DNA of 50,165 bases from contig NZ_JAUMZV010000015.1 of NCBI RefSeq assembly GCF_030527935.1, forward strand, positions 1 through 50,165. The letters are read 5' to 3'. The position numbers and the translations under genes are program-made. The notes under the pieces were generated by a model. That model had not been told where the DNA came from. It did no database searches and saw only the letters and a list, made by a program, of their open reading frames with translations. Of this stretch, positions 1-6,846 are shown one piece after another; within the stretch, counting starts at the first letter, position 1; each line of letters begins with the position of its first letter. The stretch is from Kingella sp. (in: b-proteobacteria). GTDB taxonomy: Bacteria; Pseudomonadota; Gammaproteobacteria; Burkholderiales; Neisseriaceae.

Positions 1-32
1 CTAAATGTCTTGGTGGGAATTTAGGGGATTTT

Positions 33-53
33 GGGGAATTTTGCAAAGGTCTC
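33..53. mobile_element. Possible IS terminus at the left edge
   Basis: Read on the minus strand this stretch begins GAGACCTTTGCAAAATTCC, which from memory resembles the terminal repeat of IS1106/IS5-family elements of Neisseria. No transposase is visible because the window starts only 32 bases away. An uptake-sequence variant (AGGTAGCCTGAAA, 54-66) directly abuts the terminus, and the same junction type (GCAAAGGTTTCAGGCTGCC) recurs near 6764, 10847, 20946 and 50031. It could be an isolated remnant rather than a complete IS. Confidence 0.4.
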
Positions 54-85
54 AGGTAGCCTGAAAAGCCGTCTGAAAGCATCAA

Positions 86-126
86 AAAGCAGCCTGCACT
101 TCAATCAATAAAGTGCAGGCTGCTTT
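86..126 (-). terminator. Intrinsic terminator after the OYE-family gene
   Basis: A perfect 16-bp inverted repeat (arms 86-101 and 111-126) built from the uptake-like word AAGCAGCCTGCAC and its reverse complement. On the minus strand it is followed by a T-rich run, and it lies about 40 bases past the stop codon of the flavin oxidoreductase. Confidence 0.7.
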
Positions 127-163
127 CAGGTAGCCCATTCCAAGCGGTGTTTGAAGTGGTTTA

Positions 164-1375
164 TCAAGCCCTTCCTGTGCTTAACCCGGCTTTGCCGTTT
201 TCCCACAAGGTTTTCAGCAATACTTTCCACGCCGACAATTTAGGATTAGGCTGCTTGCCTTGCCCAATCAAGTCCATTTGCGTCATATACCAATTCATTT
301 CCAACATTGCGCCCGCTTTTTTATCAACAAACGCTACGCCTGTTTGGATGCGATCGGTTTGTACGGTTTGGTAGGTGCCGTTTTGCATTTGGTTCGCCAA
401 ATCAGGGACTAAGGCAAACGGGCGGGCGGCGCCGACCAAATCCAAATGGCCGCTGGATAAGGCGTCTTCCATGGCGTTTTGCGAACGGAAGCCGCCGGTG
501 ATAATCAGCGGGGCTTGGCTGACTGCACGGGCTTTTTCGGCGTAATCGATGAAGAAGGCTTCGCGTTTGCGGGTGCTGTCTTTGGCGGCGAGCATGTGCG
601 GGCTTTCGTAGTTACCACCGGAAACTTCAATAAAATCAATACCCATTTGCGACAGTTTTTGCACCACCTGCACCGATTCACTTTCATCAAAACCGCCTTT
701 TTGGAAATCTGCCGAATTGAGTTTTACGCCCACCAAGAAATCTTTGCCCACGGCAGCGCGGATGGCGGTGTAGGTTTCCAAAAGGAAGCGCATACGGTTT
801 TCCAAGCTGCCGCCCCATTGGTCTTGGCGGCGGTTGTGGTGCGGCGAAAGGAATTGGCTGATGAGATAGCCGTGCGCGGCGTGAATTTGTACGCCTGAAA
901 AGCCGGCCTGCTCGGCAATTTTCGCGGTTTGCACGAATTGCTGAATCAGCCCGTTGGTTTCGTCGGCAGTCAATTCACTCGGCAGGTTGATAAAGCCGTC
1001 CATGCCCACCAACAGCACGGCGCTCGGCGCAAGCGGCGTTTTATTGACCACCGCAGGCGACTGTTTGCCCGCATGGTTGATTTGCATGATGAGCAGCGTG
1101 TCGTTTTGCGTGCCGGCTTTCGCCCATTTTTTGAGCATCTCAAGCCCACGCTCGTCTGAAATCACCACATCGTTTATCGAACCCTTGCCGCTTTCGGCGA
1201 CCATCACATTGCCCGTTACCAAAACGCCTGCGCCGCCTTGCGCCCAAGTGCCGTACAGGCGGACGAGTTTTTCAGACGGCTGGTCGTTTTGGGCAAGTTG
1301 CTCTTCCATGGCGGATTTGAAGATACGGTTTTTGGCGGTTTTGCCGTTTTGAAAAATGAATGGAGTAAATAACAT
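164..1375 (-). CDS. NADH:flavin oxidoreductase, Old Yellow Enzyme family
   Basis: This 403-residue protein is predicted to be an FMN-dependent TIM-barrel ene-reductase acting in the cytoplasm on alpha,beta-unsaturated carbonyl compounds; the real substrate is unknown. The N-terminal barrel entry (LFTPFIFQNGKTAKNR), the HAAHGYL segment with its paired histidines, the family signature DQWGGSLENRMRFL and the late phosphate-binding ITGGFR segment are all visible. The length fits the short class without an Fe-S/FAD extension, so it is not a 2,4-dienoyl-CoA reductase. The start is supported by AAAGGA seven bases upstream. It is the second gene of an operon with an ArsR regulator 73 bases upstream, and a palindrome in that gap (1398-1413) matches one in front of the regulator. 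The coding sequence contains a Neisseria-type GCCGTCTGAA core (about 1270-1279, reverse strand) rather than kingDUS, which hints at import from another genus. Confidence 0.9.
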   Translation of the reverse strand: MLFTPFIFQNGKTAKNRIFKSAMEEQLAQNDQPSEKLVRLYGTWAQGGAGVLVTGNVMVAESGKGSINDVVISDERGLEMLKKWAKAGTQNDTLLIMQINHAGKQSPAVVNKTPLAPSAVLLVGMDGFINLPSELTADETNGLIQQFVQTAKIAEQAGFSGVQIHAAHGYLISQFLSPHHNRRQDQWGGSLENRMRFLLETYTAIRAAVGKDFLVGVKLNSADFQKGGFDESESVQVVQKLSQMGIDFIEVSGGNYESPHMLAAKDSTRKREAFFIDYAEKARAVSQAPLIITGGFRSQNAMEDALSSGHLDLVGAARPFALVPDLANQMQNGTYQTVQTDRIQTGVAFVDKKAGAMLEMNWYMTQMDLIGQGKQPNPKLSAWKVLLKTLWENGKAGLSTGRA

Positions 1376-1397
1376 AATCGTTCCTTTAAGTTGATAA

Positions 1398-1413
1398 GTT
1401 TAAAAATGTAAAC
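1398..1413. promoter_or_regulatory. Candidate ArsR operator, proximal copy
   Basis: GTTTAAAAATGTAAAC, an interrupted palindrome with arms GTTTA and TAAAC, lies between the ArsR-type regulator and the flavin oxidoreductase. A near-identical 16-mer sits upstream of the regulator (1783-1798). Two matching sites flanking a regulator gene are the usual sign of autoregulation plus target control; binding itself is inferred. Confidence 0.5.
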
Positions 1414-1448
1414 GTATTTGAGTAAAAATAAAGGGTTAGCGGATAACC

Positions 1449-1760
1449 CTATTTTGAAAGCGGGCAATTTTGAGCCATCAAATCGGCAAGCTGTTTCAAT
1501 CTCGCCATCGCATCCGCCATGGCAATACTGTAAAACCGCTCCTTGCCGACCTGCTCCACCGCCACCGCCCCGGCTTGCAGCATGATTTTCAAATGATGCG
1601 ACACCGCAGGACGCGACAGATGCAGATGCTCGGTCAGCTCATTCACATTCATCTTGCCGTGTTCCCACAGCACGCGCAGGATTTGATGGCGGTTTTCATC
1701 GCTCAACACGGTAAAAATGGGAATGCACTCGCGCATCAGGGTCATGGTTTGTTGCGGCAT
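1449..1760 (-). CDS. ArsR-family winged-helix transcriptional regulator
   Basis: A 103-residue ArsR/SmtB-type repressor, the usual family length. The recognition helix region is LHLSRPAVSHHLKIMLQAG, about residues 45-63, followed by the beta-wing VGKERFYSI. I do not see the metal-binding ELCVCDL motif of ArsR/SmtB proper, so it more likely responds to a redox or organic ligand. It is the first gene of a minus-strand pair with the Old Yellow Enzyme gene. Two copies of a GTTTAAAAA..T.AAC palindrome, one ahead of this gene and one ahead of the enzyme gene, are the likely binding sites. The start follows a weak AAGAAA rather than a strong ribosome binding site. The ligand is not predictable from sequence. 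Confidence 0.88.
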   Translation of the reverse strand: MPQQTMTLMRECIPIFTVLSDENRHQILRVLWEHGKMNVNELTEHLHLSRPAVSHHLKIMLQAGAVAVEQVGKERFYSIAMADAMARLKQLADLMAQNCPLSK

Positions 1761-1781
1761 ATTCGATTTCTTGAGTCTATA

Positions 1782-1799
1782 CGTTTAAAAACTTGAACG
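1782..1799. promoter_or_regulatory. Candidate ArsR operator, distal copy
   Basis: CGTTTAAAAACTTGAACG is an imperfect palindrome 21 bases upstream of the regulator start codon on the minus strand. It shares GTTTAAAAA and the spacing to AAC with the copy at 1398-1413. The placement is right for autoregulation of the arsR-OYE pair. Confidence 0.5.
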
Positions 1800-2023
1800 C
1801 ATTTTATCGGGAAAGATGGGGAATGCCAAAGGGAATTTTTAGGTAGAATTTCGGAATACGACATTTTCAGCCGTCTTACGCCGCTTGAAGGCTACCTGAA
1901 AGCGCAGCTTCAACGGAGTATACGCTGCCCGCAAGAAACCGGCTTAAAACCGCATGACTGATGTTTGCACCGTACTTTCTGTTTGCATTATCATTTCAAA
2001 CCCATACCACAAACAATCTGTTT
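1800..2023. other. Non-coding stretch upstream of the Correia-like element
   Basis: No credible gene is seen here. It contains one AGGCTACCTGAAA (1889-1901), the dialect I know as eikDUS, and a partial GCCGTCTTA near 1870. Any promoter for the Gfo/Idh/MocA gene must lie here or inside the Correia-like element that follows. Confidence 0.6.
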
Positions 2024-2129
2024 TATAGTCGATTAAAATTGCAATGATACGGCGTTGGCTCGCCTTGACGTACTACCTGTACGCCTTGCGGCTCGCCGCC
2101 TTGTCTCATTTTTATTTTAATCGACTATA
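2024..2129. repeat. Correia-like repeat element (CREE/NEMIS type)
   Basis: A 106-bp element with perfect 16-bp terminal inverted repeats: TATAGTCGATTAAAAT at 2024-2039 and its reverse complement at 2114-2129. Correia elements of Neisseria begin TATAGTGGATTAA, have an interior of the ACGGCGTTG...CTCGCCTT...CGCCTTGTC type and a short form of roughly 105 bp. This copy matches all of these with one change (GTC for GTG) in the end. Its right end is 14 bases before the start codon of the downstream oxidoreductase, and the ribosome binding site AGGAG lies just outside it. Correia elements are known to supply outward promoters and RNase III-cleavable hairpins, so it probably influences that gene. Confidence 0.85.
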
Positions 2130-2143
2130 TTTAGGAGAACACG

Positions 2144-3190
2144 ATGAAATCCAATCTAATCCCATCACAAAAAATCCGCGTCGGCATCATCGGACTGAGC
2201 ACGGACGGCGGCTGGGGCGCATCAGCGCACTTCCCTTCCCTGTCCAAACTGCCCGAACTGTTTGAAATCACAGGCCTGACCGCCAGCACGCCCGCCAAAG
2301 CCCAAGCTGCCGCACAAAAATACGGCGTGCCGTTTGCCACCGACAACGCGGCGGAATTGGCAGCACGCAGCGACGTGGATTTGCTGGTGGTCGCCGTCAA
2401 TCTGCCGCAACACCAAGCCCTGCTGGAACAAATCCTGCCTTCCGGCAAAGCCGTTTATTGCGAATGGCCGCTGGGCACAGACCCCGACCAATCCCGCCAT
2501 CTCGCCGCCCTGGCCACCCAATACGGCTGCCGAAACTTCATCGGCCTGCAAGCCCTGCATTCGCCCTATGTAAATAAAATCAAACAATTATTGGACGACC
2601 CCGCAACAGGGCGGATGCTCGCCTGCACCATTCAAGGCGGCGACCCTTCCCGTGCCCGCACCTCCCTTTCCCGCTACCGCTACGCCCAATTTCAGGAAAA
2701 CGGCGTAAACACACTCACCATCCCCTTCGGCCATCTGCTCTCCGCCCTGCACCTCCTGTTTGGCAGCCTGAACCAAATGCACGCGCTCACCGCCTGCCAA
2801 TATGCCGAAATTCTGTTGCAAGACACCGGCGAAACCGTGCACCGCACCGCCACCGACCATGTGTTTTTCCATGCCCGCACCGCGCAAGGCGGCTTGATTG
2901 ATGCGGCTTACGGCGGCAGCTTGGAAGGTCTGAAAATCAGCATTGAATGCGAACACGCCCGCATTACCATTACTGCCGCCAACGGCCACATCCAATACCA
3001 GCCGCTAACCATTGAAATCGCCCGCAGCAACGACAGCCGCGAAACCTTCGCACCGCATACGGAAGCGCAGGAAAATCTCGTGGGTGCCTACCGCGCCGTG
3101 TACCGCGATTTAACCGAAGGCACGCACACCGTTCCCGATTTCGCCGCTGCGGCAGAGCATCAGCAAATATTGTTTGATTTGCAGGGATAG
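2144..3190 (+). CDS. Gfo/Idh/MocA-family NAD(P)-dependent oxidoreductase
   Basis: A 348-residue oxidoreductase. The N-terminal Rossmann fold begins RVGIIGLSTDGGWGASAHFP (about residues 8-27). The segment KAVYCEWPLGTD replaces the classical EKP motif with an EWPLG variant, a form I associate with the Gal80-like branch of the family. The C-terminal half is the usual beta-sheet substrate domain. Substrate and direction are unknown; sugar or polyol derivatives are typical. AGGAG lies 6-7 bases before the ATG. The gene stands alone, fronted by a Correia-like element that ends 14 bases upstream and closed by a bidirectional terminator. Gal80-like proteins can be regulatory rather than catalytic, so an enzymatic role is likely but unproven. 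Confidence 0.88.
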   Translation: MKSNLIPSQKIRVGIIGLSTDGGWGASAHFPSLSKLPELFEITGLTASTPAKAQAAAQKYGVPFATDNAAELAARSDVDLLVVAVNLPQHQALLEQILPSGKAVYCEWPLGTDPDQSRHLAALATQYGCRNFIGLQALHSPYVNKIKQLLDDPATGRMLACTIQGGDPSRARTSLSRYRYAQFQENGVNTLTIPFGHLLSALHLLFGSLNQMHALTACQYAEILLQDTGETVHRTATDHVFFHARTAQGGLIDAAYGGSLEGLKISIECEHARITITAANGHIQYQPLTIEIARSNDSRETFAPHTEAQENLVGAYRAVYRDLTEGTHTVPDFAAAAEHQQILFDLQG

Positions 3191-3217
3191 GTTTTCAGGC
3201 AGCCCGAAGGCCGTTTG

Positions 3218-3261
3218 AAAAGCAGCCTGCACCTTCGAAAAACAAAGTGCAGGCTGCTTTT
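3218..3261. terminator. Bidirectional terminator between convergent genes
   Basis: Perfect 15-bp inverted repeat (arms 3218-3232 and 3247-3261) made of AAAAGCAGCCTGCAC and its reverse complement, with T runs on both strands. It separates the plus-strand Gfo/Idh/MocA gene from the minus-strand AraC gene. Confidence 0.7.
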
Positions 3262-3291
3262 TATATGCCGACCATCCACCCATCCATGCTT

Positions 3292-4158
3292 TCAGGTAGC
3301 CCGTGCCTCTTTCGGAGCATGCCCGAAATAGCGTTTGTATTCACGGCTGAACTGGCTGGGCGATTCGTAACCGACTTGGTAAGCGGCTTCGGCGATGTTG
3401 CGGCTTTCTTGGGCAATGAGGCGGTGGGCTTCGGTGAGGCGCAGAGATTTCTGGTATTGCAGCGGTGAAAGGCTGGTAATTTTCTTGAAATGGCTGTGGA
3501 AGCCCGACACCGACATACCGCACAAATCCGCCAGCTCTTCCACCGTTACGGCCTCGGCAAAATGCTGTTGCAGATAATCCGTGGCCTGGGCGATTTTCTG
3601 CGTGTGCGAACCGATACTTGCCATCGCTTTGAGCTTGCCGCCTTGCCCGCCCGTGAGCAGGCGGTAGTAGATTTCCTGCCGGATAAGCGGTGCAAGAAAT
3701 GGAATATCGCTTGGAGTTTCGTGCAAGAGTAATAAACGCTCTACCGCATTTTTCAGCGCTTCGTCCAAACACCATTGGGAAAACCCTTCATCGCCTTGTA
3801 CGGCTTGAGCGGCAAGGCTTGGGTGTTCCAATAGGATTTTACCCACCGCCTGAGTATCGATTTTCATCGACATCACGATAAACGGCTCTTTCGGCGCAAC
3901 CTGCCGAATTTCGCCGCGCATCGGCACGTTTACGGGGCAAAACATGAAATAATGGTTATCAAAACGGTAACATTGCTCGCCTAACTGTACTTCTCGCTCG
4001 CCGCTCAATACGATGCAGATACTCGGCTCCTGAATCACGCCCTCGTAGGAAAACGGCCGGTCGGCATGGCGGAGCAGCAGGCCGTCAATCGGCGACAGGT
4101 ATAGCTGGTTATGCGGAATCACTTTTAGCAGGCGTTTTAAGGTATCGGCTGAAAACAT
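3292..4158 (-). CDS. AraC-family transcriptional regulator with AraC_N domain
   Basis: A 288-residue regulator. Residues about 20-180 form the cupin-like N-terminal domain of the AraC_N group (for example LRHADRPFSYEGVIQEPSIC). The last 100 residues carry the two helix-turn-helix motifs, with the AraC signature AYQVGYESPSQFSREYKRYF in the second. YqhC-like members of this group control aldehyde- or oxidant-responsive reductase genes. It is transcribed divergently from a ferritin-like gene and ohr across a 104-base gap, which makes those its natural candidate targets. The last residues overlap a TTTCAGGTAGCC uptake-like word. Family assignment is firm; the inducer is not known. Confidence 0.88.
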   Translation of the reverse strand: MFSADTLKRLLKVIPHNQLYLSPIDGLLLRHADRPFSYEGVIQEPSICIVLSGEREVQLGEQCYRFDNHYFMFCPVNVPMRGEIRQVAPKEPFIVMSMKIDTQAVGKILLEHPSLAAQAVQGDEGFSQWCLDEALKNAVERLLLLHETPSDIPFLAPLIRQEIYYRLLTGGQGGKLKAMASIGSHTQKIAQATDYLQQHFAEAVTVEELADLCGMSVSGFHSHFKKITSLSPLQYQKSLRLTEAHRLIAQESRNIAEAAYQVGYESPSQFSREYKRYFGHAPKEARAT

Positions 4159-4262
4159 AATATTTTGTAGAAATAGGCAATTATTTTGGACGAATCATAT
4201 AACACCTGCGCCAAGCGTTCAATATAATGGACACACTTTCAACGAGCACAGGAGAACGCATC

Positions 4263-4715
4263 ATGGCAAACGAAAAACAACTGGCAATTTTGAACGCAAT
4301 GGCGCAGGGCTGGTTTGGCAATTCACAGCAGCACAGCATCCATGCCGAAATCATCCGCTAAAAAGGCTACAGCAAACTTGCTGCCAAAATGCAGGCGGAA
4401 GCCGAAGACGAATGGAAAGAGGCACAACGTGTCAATGCGCGGCTGCTAGAACTGGGCTGCACCCCGAAAGTGGCGATTGACCCCTTTCCCGTGTTTGCCG
4501 ACATCAAGGAAATGCTGGCCTACGACCACGAAGAAGGCACGAAAGGCATGGCGGGGCTGAATGCCGCTTTGGCCGAGTTCGCCGACGACTATATTACGCG
4601 CAGAATGATTGAGGAATTTATTGTCGACGAGCAGGAACATACCAACTGGCTCGCCGAACACTTGAGCCTGATTGAAGAAATCGGCTACCAAAACTATCTG
4701 ATTCAACAGCTTTAA
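4263..4715 (+). pseudogene. Ferritin-like protein gene interrupted by one in-frame TAA
   Basis: The reading frame from the ATG at 4263, preceded by AGGAGA, runs 150 codons to 4715 but contains a single TAA at codon 33 (4359-4361). The frame continues coherently past it (HAEIIR, stop, KGYSKLAAKMQAEAEDEW), and the downstream part has the glutamate-rich EFIVDEQEHTNWLAEHL helix typical of ferritin/bacterioferritin-type di-iron proteins. One base change (for example from CAA or GAA) explains it. An ATG at 4389 could restart translation to give a 108-residue fragment, but that lacks the first helix, whose glutamate (HAEIIR) would normally ligate iron. It sits 30 bases upstream of ohr in an apparent oxidative-stress operon divergent from an AraC regulator. 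A sequencing error cannot be excluded. Confidence 0.75.
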
Positions 4716-4745
4716 TTTAACCAACCGTCTTGAGAGGACAATCCC

Positions 4746-5162
4746 ATGAAAATTTTCTACCATACTTCAGCCACAGCCACCGGCGGACGCGACGGACGCA
4801 CTCAAGTTGATGACGGCTCTATCGGTTTTGACTTGGTATCCTTCCAAAACAAAAGCGGCAAGCAAGGCACCAACCCCGAACAGCTTTTCGCTATGGGCTA
4901 CGCCGCCTGCTTCGACAGCGCGATGAGCCTGGTCAAACAGCAGCTCAATATCCACCCAGCCACATCCAAAACCACAGTAGGCGTGGGCATCGGCCAGAAA
5001 CCGGACGGCACGTTCAGCCTCGACATCGATTTGACCATCACCGTGTCCGGCATCAGCGAAGAAGACGCGCAGAAACTCATCGCCCGCGCGCACGAAGTCT
5101 GCCCCTATTCCAACGCCACTCGCGGCAATGTAGATGTGCGCCTGCATACCGTTGTCGAATAA
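4746..5162 (+). CDS. ohr: Organic hydroperoxide resistance protein, Ohr/OsmC family
   Basis: A 138-residue cytoplasmic thiol peroxidase of the Ohr subfamily that reduces organic and fatty-acid hydroperoxides. The two catalytic cysteines are present in their family contexts, GYAACFDSAM (about residue 56) and HEVCPYSNATRGN (about residue 119). The second, with PYSNATRGN, separates Ohr from OsmC. Length is typical. GAGAGG lies upstream of the ATG. The gene follows the ferritin-like pseudogene by 30 bases and is probably cotranscribed with it. No MarR-type OhrR is adjacent; the divergent AraC regulator is the only nearby regulator. Followed by an uptake-sequence terminator. Confidence 0.92.
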   Translation: MKIFYHTSATATGGRDGRTQVDDGSIGFDLVSFQNKSGKQGTNPEQLFAMGYAACFDSAMSLVKQQLNIHPATSKTTVGVGIGQKPDGTFSLDIDLTITVSGISEEDAQKLIARAHEVCPYSNATRGNVDVRLHTVVE

Positions 5163-5217
5163 AGACTTTTCAGGTTGCCGTTTTTTCAGGTAGCCTGATA
5201 GGTCGTCTGAAAGCAAA

Positions 5218-5261
5218 AAAGCAGCCTGCACTCATACAAACAAGGGTGCAGGCTGCTTTTC
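5218..5261. terminator. Terminator after ohr
   Basis: Inverted repeat AAAAGCAGCCTGCAC / GTGCAGGCTGCTTTT (arms 5218-5232 and 5247-5261) ending in four Ts, the third copy of this design in the left segment. A mucDUS-type word AGGTCGTCTGAAA lies just upstream at 5201-5213. Confidence 0.7.
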
Positions 5262-5724
5262 ATACGCCAACCACGCGCACACCCATGCTTTCAGGTAGCC
5301 TTTAAACAACAAAAATAAAACACAAAAGCCAAAAACCGCCCCATGATTTCCCACCAAGAAAACATATTCTTCCCCAAACGGGATGGTCCGCACAAAAGTT
5401 TCCCGTAAAATCATCCGCTTCAAAACGAATTGTTACTTAGCGGCTATGTTCTTGGATTTAACAGTAAATTTGTTACTTACGCTCCATTTTCAGGCTGACT
5501 TAATGTTGTCTGCAAACTGCCCCCTTTCATGCGTTTACACAAAGGCGGTGGGATTTTTCGGCAGTTGTAGGGTGTGCAGCTTGCTGCGCACGCGGTTTAT
5601 TCTATCCCAACAGCGTGCGCAGCAAGCTGCACACCCTAAGCTGGATATTAGGCAGCCTGAAATGGCGTTTAACAAAACAAAAACGTTATTCCCATTTTCA
5701 GGCTGCCTTTCTGCTGCGCGGCGG
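5262..5724. other. Non-coding region with DUS dialect change and palindrome
   Basis: No gene that I can support. The left half still carries AGGTAGCC-type uptake words. The first perfect kingDUS of the window appears near 5651. A perfect 26-bp palindrome occupies 5568-5638. This is where the window changes from one uptake-sequence dialect to another. Confidence 0.6.
5568..5638. repeat. Palindromic repeat, TAGGGTGTGCAGC family
   Basis: Two perfect 26-nt arms (5568-5593 and 5613-5638) in inverted orientation around a 19-nt loop. The arm starts TAGGGTGTGCAGCTTGCTGC. Single copies of the same unit occur at 9649-9674, 28251-28276 (diverged), 29464-29490 (diverged) and 32553-32578, so this is a dispersed repeat family, here as a head-to-head pair able to form a cruciform. 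Confidence 0.8.
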
Positions 5725-6027
5725 TTAATTGCCGTTTTCGCTCACATCCGTCATCAACACAATTTCCACGCTATCGGTTTTGCCGTCAATCGCTTGCACA
5801 AAACCTTGAAAGTGGCTGCTGGCGTTGTGGCTGTCCACCGCCGCTTGGTCTTGCCATGTTTCCACAAACACAAAACGGTTTTCGTTTTGCATATCTTGGT
5901 GCAAGTCGTAGCGCAGGTTGCCCGCTTCGGCGCGGCTTTTGGCGACCAAATTGCGGAACACGGCAAGCAGCTCGGCGCGGTGGGCAGGTTGAACGGCAAG
6001 GGTGGCAACGATTTTAATGCTCATCAT
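5725..6027 (-). CDS. ABM-domain protein, putative quinol monooxygenase
   Basis: A 100-residue single-domain protein of the antibiotic biosynthesis monooxygenase (ABM, YgiN-like) family, dimeric ferredoxin-like folds that act on quinols or small aromatics. Family features are the first strand IKIVATLAVQPAHR, the central YDLHQDMQNENRFVFVETW strand pair, and the helix containing SHFQGF. The start is one of two adjacent ATGs; GGAG lies 5 bases from the first and 8 from the second, so the second (6024) is equally plausible. It stands alone, flanked by uptake-sequence hairpins. The substrate cannot be predicted. Confidence 0.85.
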   Translation of the reverse strand: MMSIKIVATLAVQPAHRAELLAVFRNLVAKSRAEAGNLRYDLHQDMQNENRFVFVETWQDQAAVDSHNASSHFQGFVQAIDGKTDSVEIVLMTDVSENGN

Positions 6028-6846
6028 GATTACTCCGTTGAGAGTTGAGAAAAATTGCGTTTCAGGCTGCCTTTATCTTTTAGGCAGCCTGAAACGCGAG
6101 ACGCAGTTTACACGCGCGAGATGCTACATTCAACAACATCGCCATCATGGTTATTGGGTTGCGATAAAAGAGTTGCAGGGTGTGCCGCTTGGCTGCGCAC
6201 GAGGTTTACCCATCACAACTGAAAATGAAACGACAATAGTTGGCAAAACAGTTCATTGCGGAAGTGTCGTGCAACGAGTGCCCGGCCTACGGAAGGTTCA
6301 GGCTGCTGAAATGGTTCATTCATCATGGGGCAGCGCGTAGGTCGGGCACTTGTTGCCCGACTGATGTTGATGCAACGGTTGTTTTAGCTTCGCTGAACTC
6401 CGTTTCAGGCTGCCTTATTGTTTTAGCCATCTTTGCAAAAGCTCGGCGACAGATGGAGCGGCGACGGCTCGTCGCCAAATGGTTTATTAAACAAACTGAT
6501 GAAGCCTTTGCAAAACTTCTAACAGCAGCCTGAAACACAAGAAATGCCGTCATTCCCGCGTAGGCGGAAATTTTGCTCAATATTCATAAATGTATGAAAA
6601 AACAATCTATTGCGTGAGTTAAACCAAGATTCCCGCCTGCGCGGGAATGACGGAAATATTGACTGTTCCTTGTGGTGTTTTAGGCTTTGCAAAGGTTTCA
6701 AACTGTGTTGGTTAATTGAAAAATGTCGGCGAGCCGTCGACGCTCCATCGGTTACAAGTTCTGCAAAGGTTTCAGGCTGCCTTTGGGCGCGGGCATAACC
6801 GTTTAGGCAGCCTGAAACGCAGTTCAGCGTAGGGAAAACCATCCAT
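6028..6846. other. Repeat-rich intergenic region
   Basis: About 820 bases with no supportable gene. It contains kingDUS words, palindromes built on GTAGGTCGGGCAC...GTTGCCCGAC, two copies of the GGAGCGGCGACGGCTCGTCG family (near 6453 and 6723), and an inverted pair of ATTCCCGC words including a dRS3-like site at 6629-6648. It looks like a nesting ground for small repeats. Confidence 0.65.
6629..6648. repeat. dRS3-like repeat
   Basis: ATTCCCGCCTGCGCGGGAAT matches the neisserial dRS3 pattern ATTCCC-N8-GGGAAT exactly. In Neisseria this is an abundant dispersed repeat used as an insertion target by filamentous prophages. A decayed partner in inverted orientation (TCATTCCCGCGTAGGCGG) lies about 80 bases upstream. 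Confidence 0.7.

Noticed and set aside
5383..6048. A 221-codon plus-strand open frame
   Set aside because: It overlaps a palindrome, repeats and the ABM gene on the opposite strand; it has no recognisable motif and no ribosome binding site.
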